Positions 37,029 to 64,000 of a stretch of DNA of 64,000 nucleotides are shown one piece after another. The notes beneath the pieces were generated by a model. That model made no database searches. It was not told the DNA's origin and worked only from the letters and a program-made list of their open reading frames with translations. Position numbers and translations under genes: made by a program. Numbering within the stretch: position 1 is the first letter of the stretch; each line of letters opens with the position of its first letter. The DNA comes from Asterias amurensis (Eukaryota > Echinodermata > Asteroidea > Forcipulatida > Asteriidae), in assembly GCF_032118995.1 (NCBI RefSeq), contig NC_092654.1, positions 1,302,001 through 1,366,000 on the forward strand. Direction: 5' to 3'.

Positions 37029-39059
37029 AACAAACAAACAAACAAACAAACAAACAAACAAACAAATAATATTCACTCACAGTGCCTGTTCTCAGGTTTA
37101 TACAATTGGTCTGAACATTTCGACAAGCCTGCTCTGGTCATCTTCAGGGCCATATTTCATGGAGCTGCTTAAGCAGACAATATTACCCCAACAATTTTCT
37201 GCTTAGCAGAAATGCGCAGGGTACCAGTCCCAAATTAAACATGTGACATGGTATTTTGGCTGGTAATCTTATTCTGGTAAGCATAATTATTCGGTGCTTA
37301 GCTGCTTTTACCCTAACCCTGGATCATCCTCTTAATTTGATTTGACCACAAATATTTGACTTAGCGATATAATTTTGTTGATGATTTCAGAACCGTACCA
37401 GTGGGTGGTTGATTGGGAGGAGCTCCTGCCCACCCCAACTTTAGCGAGTCTCTTTGAGAAACACTTCCTTCCCAAGTGGCTACAAGTCTTGTGTTCCTGG
37501 CTTGGGAATAATCCCAACTACGAGGAGGTCACCAAGTGGTATCTAGGCTGGAAGGGACTGATACCGGAGCGTATTCGAGACGAGGCAGCGGTCAAAGGTC
37601 AGATATTGTTCCTAACTATCAGAAAATAATGAAACCACCGACTTCGCAAGAGCTTATTTTGTACTGCGGCCAAACACCAAACCATTTAATTGATGTTAAA
37701 TTTGAATCGGGATAAAGAATATTTTTGGTTTTACCCATACACTGATGTGTGTAAGCACAGGCATTTTACTAGGATATGAGATTCGAACCCACGACCTTTG
37801 ACATTCAGGAGCAAATTTCTTACTAACTATACCACCGAGATTTTCCGGTAGCTAGAGACAATTCAAATCCTTTATTTTAGCAGTGTTCTAAAACCACTGT
37901 TCTGGCAGTTTCAGATTACCAGCTAAAATTTCATGCAATGTATGTTTAGATGGATGGTTCCCTGCCAATTTATCAAATCATTTGTAATTTTGTGTGGATG
38001 CAGCGTACTTGAAGGATGCGCTGGACGTGATGAATCAAGCAGTCTCGGACTCGTACTCTGGCAGCGAGGACAGCATGGCGTACGTCAACAACTTACGCAA
38101 ACAGCGAGAAGTGTCAGGTGGCGGCAGCAGATGGGAGGCCGAAGGATCGGTAAGTCGTTGCTTTGCTGCTCAAGTTGGATGTGAATCCGCCATTACTGCG
38201 ATTGATTTTGGCAACTACTTCTAAATAGAGCTGGACGACCAGCCACAGGAGCGCCACGGCAGCTCAGGGCTGTATACTCCCAAGGAATGTTATTGGCCCA
38301 TCGACCAGGGCCCAATATAAAGCGCATCGATGCGTCGTTGTTAAATGCCCTGTTTAAGAATTAGTTATTAGTAAATTTATGGTTACTGCACAATCAATGA
38401 TGGAATGATTGACAGCTATGCTTGACGTTTTGTTAATTTTTTGCACAGCCTTCAAGACAGATGAGTGGTGCTCCCGTTATCACCGTGCCAACCAACTTCA
38501 GGGATCTTGTTGAGAAGAAGGTAAGTACTTGGGTTTCTTCAGGTCCCAAATTAAAACCAGACCTAGTGATTTTAGCGCTGGGCCAAGAAACTCGTGACTG
38601 GACAAGTATGGCAGTCATGTGTGTTTAAAAAGCACTCCACACAAATGATGTCCTTTTTGCTCAAAATTCGCAGCTGTCGGACAAACATTCCACCACTTCA
38701 AGTGATCAAGCGCCAATATCCATTACTCAGTGACGCTCAAGGCACATTCAGTATGTTCTTGCAAGATATTGTGGAGTTACGCTTTTGAAGTACGAGACCT
38801 ATTCCTTTACATTCCTTAATACCGGTAACCAATGCTAGAAGTTGAACAAATCTGTGTTTTCTTTCAATCTTTATTTCAGGCTGTTGAGCATAATCTCCTG
38901 TTTGTGCCGACAAACCGAAGACACGAAGGCAAGAATGTTTACATGCTTGGTCCGTTAAGTATCTACATTGAGAGAGCGGTTGTGTTTGTTCAGCAGGGAC
39001 ATGTTTGGACGCCAATGGGGCTACAAATGGCAATTGAACTTGCTCTGAATATGAGCTAG
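31064..39059 (+). CDS. TFIP11: Tuftelin-interacting protein 11, G-patch spliceosome factor
   Basis: Partner and activator of the DHX15 helicase in intron-lariat spliceosome disassembly (yeast Ntr1/Spp382), nuclear. Thirteen exons: 31064-31178, 31807-31937, 32400-32594, 33045-33263, 33917-34224, 34699-34969, 35165-35387, 35746-35907, 36436-36654, 37391-37597, 38004-38149, 38449-38520, 38880-39059. They total 2448 nt, 815 aa (human 837). The N-terminal acidic domain has FEITDYDLQNEFNIDRPRK. The G-patch spans about residues 136-180 (GIGEKLLLQMGYIPGKGLGK across the exon 3/4 junction). The GCFC-type helical region includes NNILDQLIYPRLQ and PIHAWLHPWLPLM. The C-terminal part has HFLPKWLQVLCSWL, NYEEVTKWYLGWK and a final RRHEGKNVY segment. 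All phases agree. The last coding segment is partly duplicated in the 3' UTR. Confidence 0.97.
31371..31403. repeat. Solitary tip of the foldback family
   Basis: GTAACCCGGAGGCCCGTCGG followed by GAGGAGGGTTAC closely resembles the tip hairpin of the large element in DNAJB11 intron 1, and the following TTGTCACAACTA resembles its terminal ATTATCGCAACTA. It lies in TFIP11 intron 1 without the rest of an element. Confidence 0.5.
33600..33760 (+). repeat. Dispersed repeat, inverted relative of 46040-46150
   Basis: Contains CCCCAGGAGTAGGTGGCA, TTGAAGTGGCCATCGACC and CTTGTGATGTAAGGCAATCT. The complements of the first and last occur at 46040-46150 in a UTP20 intron. The family is unidentified and non-coding. 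Confidence 0.5.
34315..34645 (-). mobile_element. tRNA-derived SINE (family B), reverse, with partial duplicate
   Basis: GGGATTCTACCTCCAGATGC and CCACCTGAGCTATCCAATCT form the complement of a degenerate tRNA region, followed by the family body GTTGGCAGTCTCCCTATTTT. A second, shorter piece of the same module precedes it at 34315-34400. It sits in TFIP11 intron 5. Confidence 0.55.
36907..37066. repeat. (AAAC)n microsatellite, about 160 bp
   Basis: Nearly pure ACAA repeats with one interruption near 37020, in TFIP11 intron 9. A shorter relative lies at about 41606-41650 in a UTP20 intron. Both are preceded by the same phrase (GAGTTCCC, then TGATGGTAAGATCATCTAAAC or GAAGGGAAGCTCATCTAAAC), so the microsatellite was probably dispersed as the tail of a mobile element. 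Confidence 0.9.
37147..37310. mobile_element. Copy of the GGGCC-ended MITE family
   Basis: Begins GGGCCATATTTCATGGAGC, contains TTTCTGCTTAGCAGAAA and GACATGGTATTTTGGCTGGT, and ends near GTGCTTAGCTGCTTTTA. It lies in TFIP11 intron 9, ending some 80 bp before exon 10. Confidence 0.6.
37690..37870 (-). mobile_element. tRNA-derived SINE (family C), reverse orientation
   Basis: GAGATTCGAACCCACGACC is the complement of a tRNA T arm; it is preceded by ACACTGATGTGTGTAAGCAC. Same module as 14455-14640 and 22140-22320. It lies in TFIP11 intron 10. Confidence 0.6.
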
Positions 39060-39193
39060 CATCACAAACAGTAGTTGAATTTCTGCTAAATATGAGCAAG
39101 CACCAAGACTACAATAGTCATGTACAGCAGAGACATGCAAGGACTCAGATGCTACAAATACTCATTTGAACTGGCTCTGTTATGAGCGAGCAC
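38990..39193 (+). repeat. Degenerate tandem copies of the TFIP11 C-terminal coding end
   Basis: The last codons (CAGCAGGGACATG to GAATATGAGCTAGCATC, 38991-39063) are followed by two diverged copies in the 3' UTR. One is short (about 39072-39106, TTTCTGCTAAATATGAGCAA). The other spans nearly the whole segment (about 39125-39193, CAGCAGAGACATG to GTTATGAGCGAGCACC). Identity is roughly 75% by eye. Confidence 0.65.
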
Positions 39194-40540
39194 CTCCTGT
39201 TTCCATTACTACTCTTCAAACGCTTGGCAAGGGTTGGGCGCATCTCATAGCCTTCTCGTTTGTTGCGATCAGGTCTTCAAGGCTGCACCGCTCCTCAAGG
39301 GCTGGGCATCGTCAAAGGTGGGGCATCATCAAAGGTGTGGCATAGATTGGGATGATGTACATAACCTATTTAGGGACCTATCCATGTTCTCCAGTCCAGG
39401 AGGTAACTTTGCTTGATTTAGGAGGGGCAGCTTCTCTCGATTGTTACTGCCTATGTGCCTCTTCTCACACTCTGCAAGTCTAGCCACCTTGGGAGAAACT
39501 GCCTGGTTCAACCGAGTGAAAAAAGCCCCTGCTTGATTGAAGATGGCTGGTAGATTTGTATAGCACTAAGACTACATTAGTCATGGAAGCTTATTAGTTT
39601 ACTAACTGCGATTAAACTTGCACAAAAGCTACTAAGCTCCTGCTTGATTGAAGATGGCTGGTAGATATTTGTAGCACTAAGACTACATTAGTCATGGAAG
39701 CTAATTAGTTTACAAACTGCGATTAAACTTGCACAAAAGCTACCAGGTACTCTACAATACACAATTAGTTTCCGAAACAGTGACATTTGTAACGGACAAA
39801 CTGTACTTGATAAAAATGTATATACTTGTGTATTTTTTGATAATCACGTTTACAGACTTGTTTAAATTAAACTCATTGGAAAATGAATCATCTCAGAAAG
39901 AAGGTTTTCTATTTGTTAATAGTGTTTTATTTATTTTGTATACATTTCCATCAAATAGACTGTACAAGTCCTGCGCGTATTCAAACATTGGGACCCGTTA
40001 AAATGCGAAAGTTTGTCTCTTATCAAATATTAAATCACAAGCGAAACTGATGGGGTAAATTTTAAATGAGTTGAACAGTTTTTCTTTGTTCAACCAAAAA
40101 TCAGTTTGTTTCCTCCACGTATTAAAAGCATTGTATGTGAGATGAAATTTGTCCCGAAAATGTTTGAATACGCAGGAGACATGCACAGTCTATTACAGAT
40201 ATTGTAAATTTTATACATATTAATAGCCAAACAATTATTTTGTTGTTGGGCACGAAAAACTTCAAATAATAATTCATTCCTCACATGGTATAATCTGTGG
40301 CACTGGTGGCAAAATATGGGAGATTTCCAGACCATTTGGAGTATGCTCCGAGGGAAGATTTTATAGCAAAAAATATAATTATTCAACTTCAAACTTGATT
40401 GATGTACGAAGTCAGATTAAAGTAGGGGTAATATTTGGCTTTGTAGCTTGTTAAAAATGTTCAGCAAATCTTAGCCAAATTGTGATAATTAGTCATATTT
40501 GCACCAACATGGCTTGGTTTTCTTCCTATTTCAATTTTTG
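39060..40540. other. Convergent intergenic region, TFIP11 and UTP20 3' UTRs
   Basis: No coding exon seen. It contains the degenerate TFIP11 end copies, a 111-bp direct duplication (39528-39746) and AT-rich sequence. TTTATT near 39928 gives a minus-strand AATAAA that UTP20 could use. Confidence 0.6.
39528..39746 (+). repeat. Two-copy 111-bp tandem duplication in TFIP11 3' flank
   Basis: Two adjacent units each start CCTGCTTGATTGAAGATGGC (39528 and 39639) and run through GACTACATTAGTCATGGAAG to GCACAAAAGCTAC. They are nearly identical apart from a few substitutions and a small indel, so the duplication is recent. Confidence 0.85.
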
Positions 40541-40728
40541 TATTGATACACTGCTTGATGAGTCTAGGTACCCTCGCCTAGCCTGGCTCTCTACATATTT
40601 CCATTCTTGTATTGATACACTGCTTGATGAGTCTAGGTACCCTCAGCTAGCCTGGCTCTCTTCCCATCGCCTTTCTTATATTGATACACTGCTTGATGAG
40701 TCTAGGTACCCTCACCTAGCCTGGCTCT

Positions 40729-40752
<24 letters not shown>
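40541..40752 (-). repeat. Minisatellite at the UTP20 stop codon, 69-bp period
   Basis: The core TACCCTCGCCTAGCCTGG occurs at 40569, 40638 and 40707 with one-base variants (spacing exactly 69 bp), and a fourth time at 40734-40751, where it is the coding sequence for the last residues RLGEG before the TAG at 40729-40731. The three other copies are 3' UTR. Confidence 0.85.

Positions 40753-64000
<23,248 letters not shown>

Noticed and set aside
36804-37076. Long Phe-Val-Cys-Leu repeat frame
   Set aside because: Direct translation of the AAAC microsatellite in a TFIP11 intron.

Overview
The window is an intron-rich, AT-rich animal nuclear locus. Its proteins read most like those of a non-vertebrate deuterostome. 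The repeat landscape (tRNA-derived SINEs and many short GGGCC-ended inverted-repeat elements) makes an echinoderm, perhaps a sea star, the best guess; that part is inference. Exons were found by eye from conserved protein sequence, AG/GT borders and phase agreement. Exon phases join without a break in every gene, but single borders could be off by a base. I saw no proteins of retroviruses, LTR elements or Polintons, no rRNA, no convincing functional tRNA gene and no CRISPR array.

Layout, left to right. (1) 1-1269: upstream flank with a 214-bp inverted-repeat element. (2) 1270-11611 (+): DNAJB11, an ER Hsp40 of 353 aa in ten exons. Its 5.5-kb first intron holds a 3.2-kb foldback element with ~750-bp near-identical inverted arms. 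(3) 11612-14974: convergent intergenic DNA. (4) 14975-27091 (-): RAB3GAP1, catalytic subunit of the Rab3 GAP/Rab18 GEF complex, 22 coding exons, ~1076 aa. (5) 27256-28824 (+): BCDIN3D, a small-RNA 5'-monophosphate methyltransferase in two exons, head-to-head with RAB3GAP1 (164 bp between start codons). (6) 29949-30311 (-): a two-exon gene for a 65-aa one-pass membrane protein that no single ORF shows. (7) 31064-39059 (+): TFIP11, the G-patch spliceosome-disassembly factor, 13 exons, 815 aa, probably sharing a promoter region with the small gene. (8) 40729 to beyond 64000 (-): UTP20, the giant HEAT-repeat SSU-processome protein. About 1990 aa in 33 full exons are visible and the N-terminal third lies outside.

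The genes are housekeeping functions (ER folding, Rab regulation, small-RNA methylation, splicing, ribosome assembly) and do not form one pathway. The most unusual structure is a repeated pattern of tandem duplication anchored in coding exon edges. RAB3GAP1, TFIP11 and UTP20 each have their last coding segment copied tandemly into the 3' UTR. A UTP20 internal exon has its 3' splice site plus first 54 coding bases repeated 15 times at an exact 96-bp period, creating 14 decoy acceptors that would each lead to an early stop.
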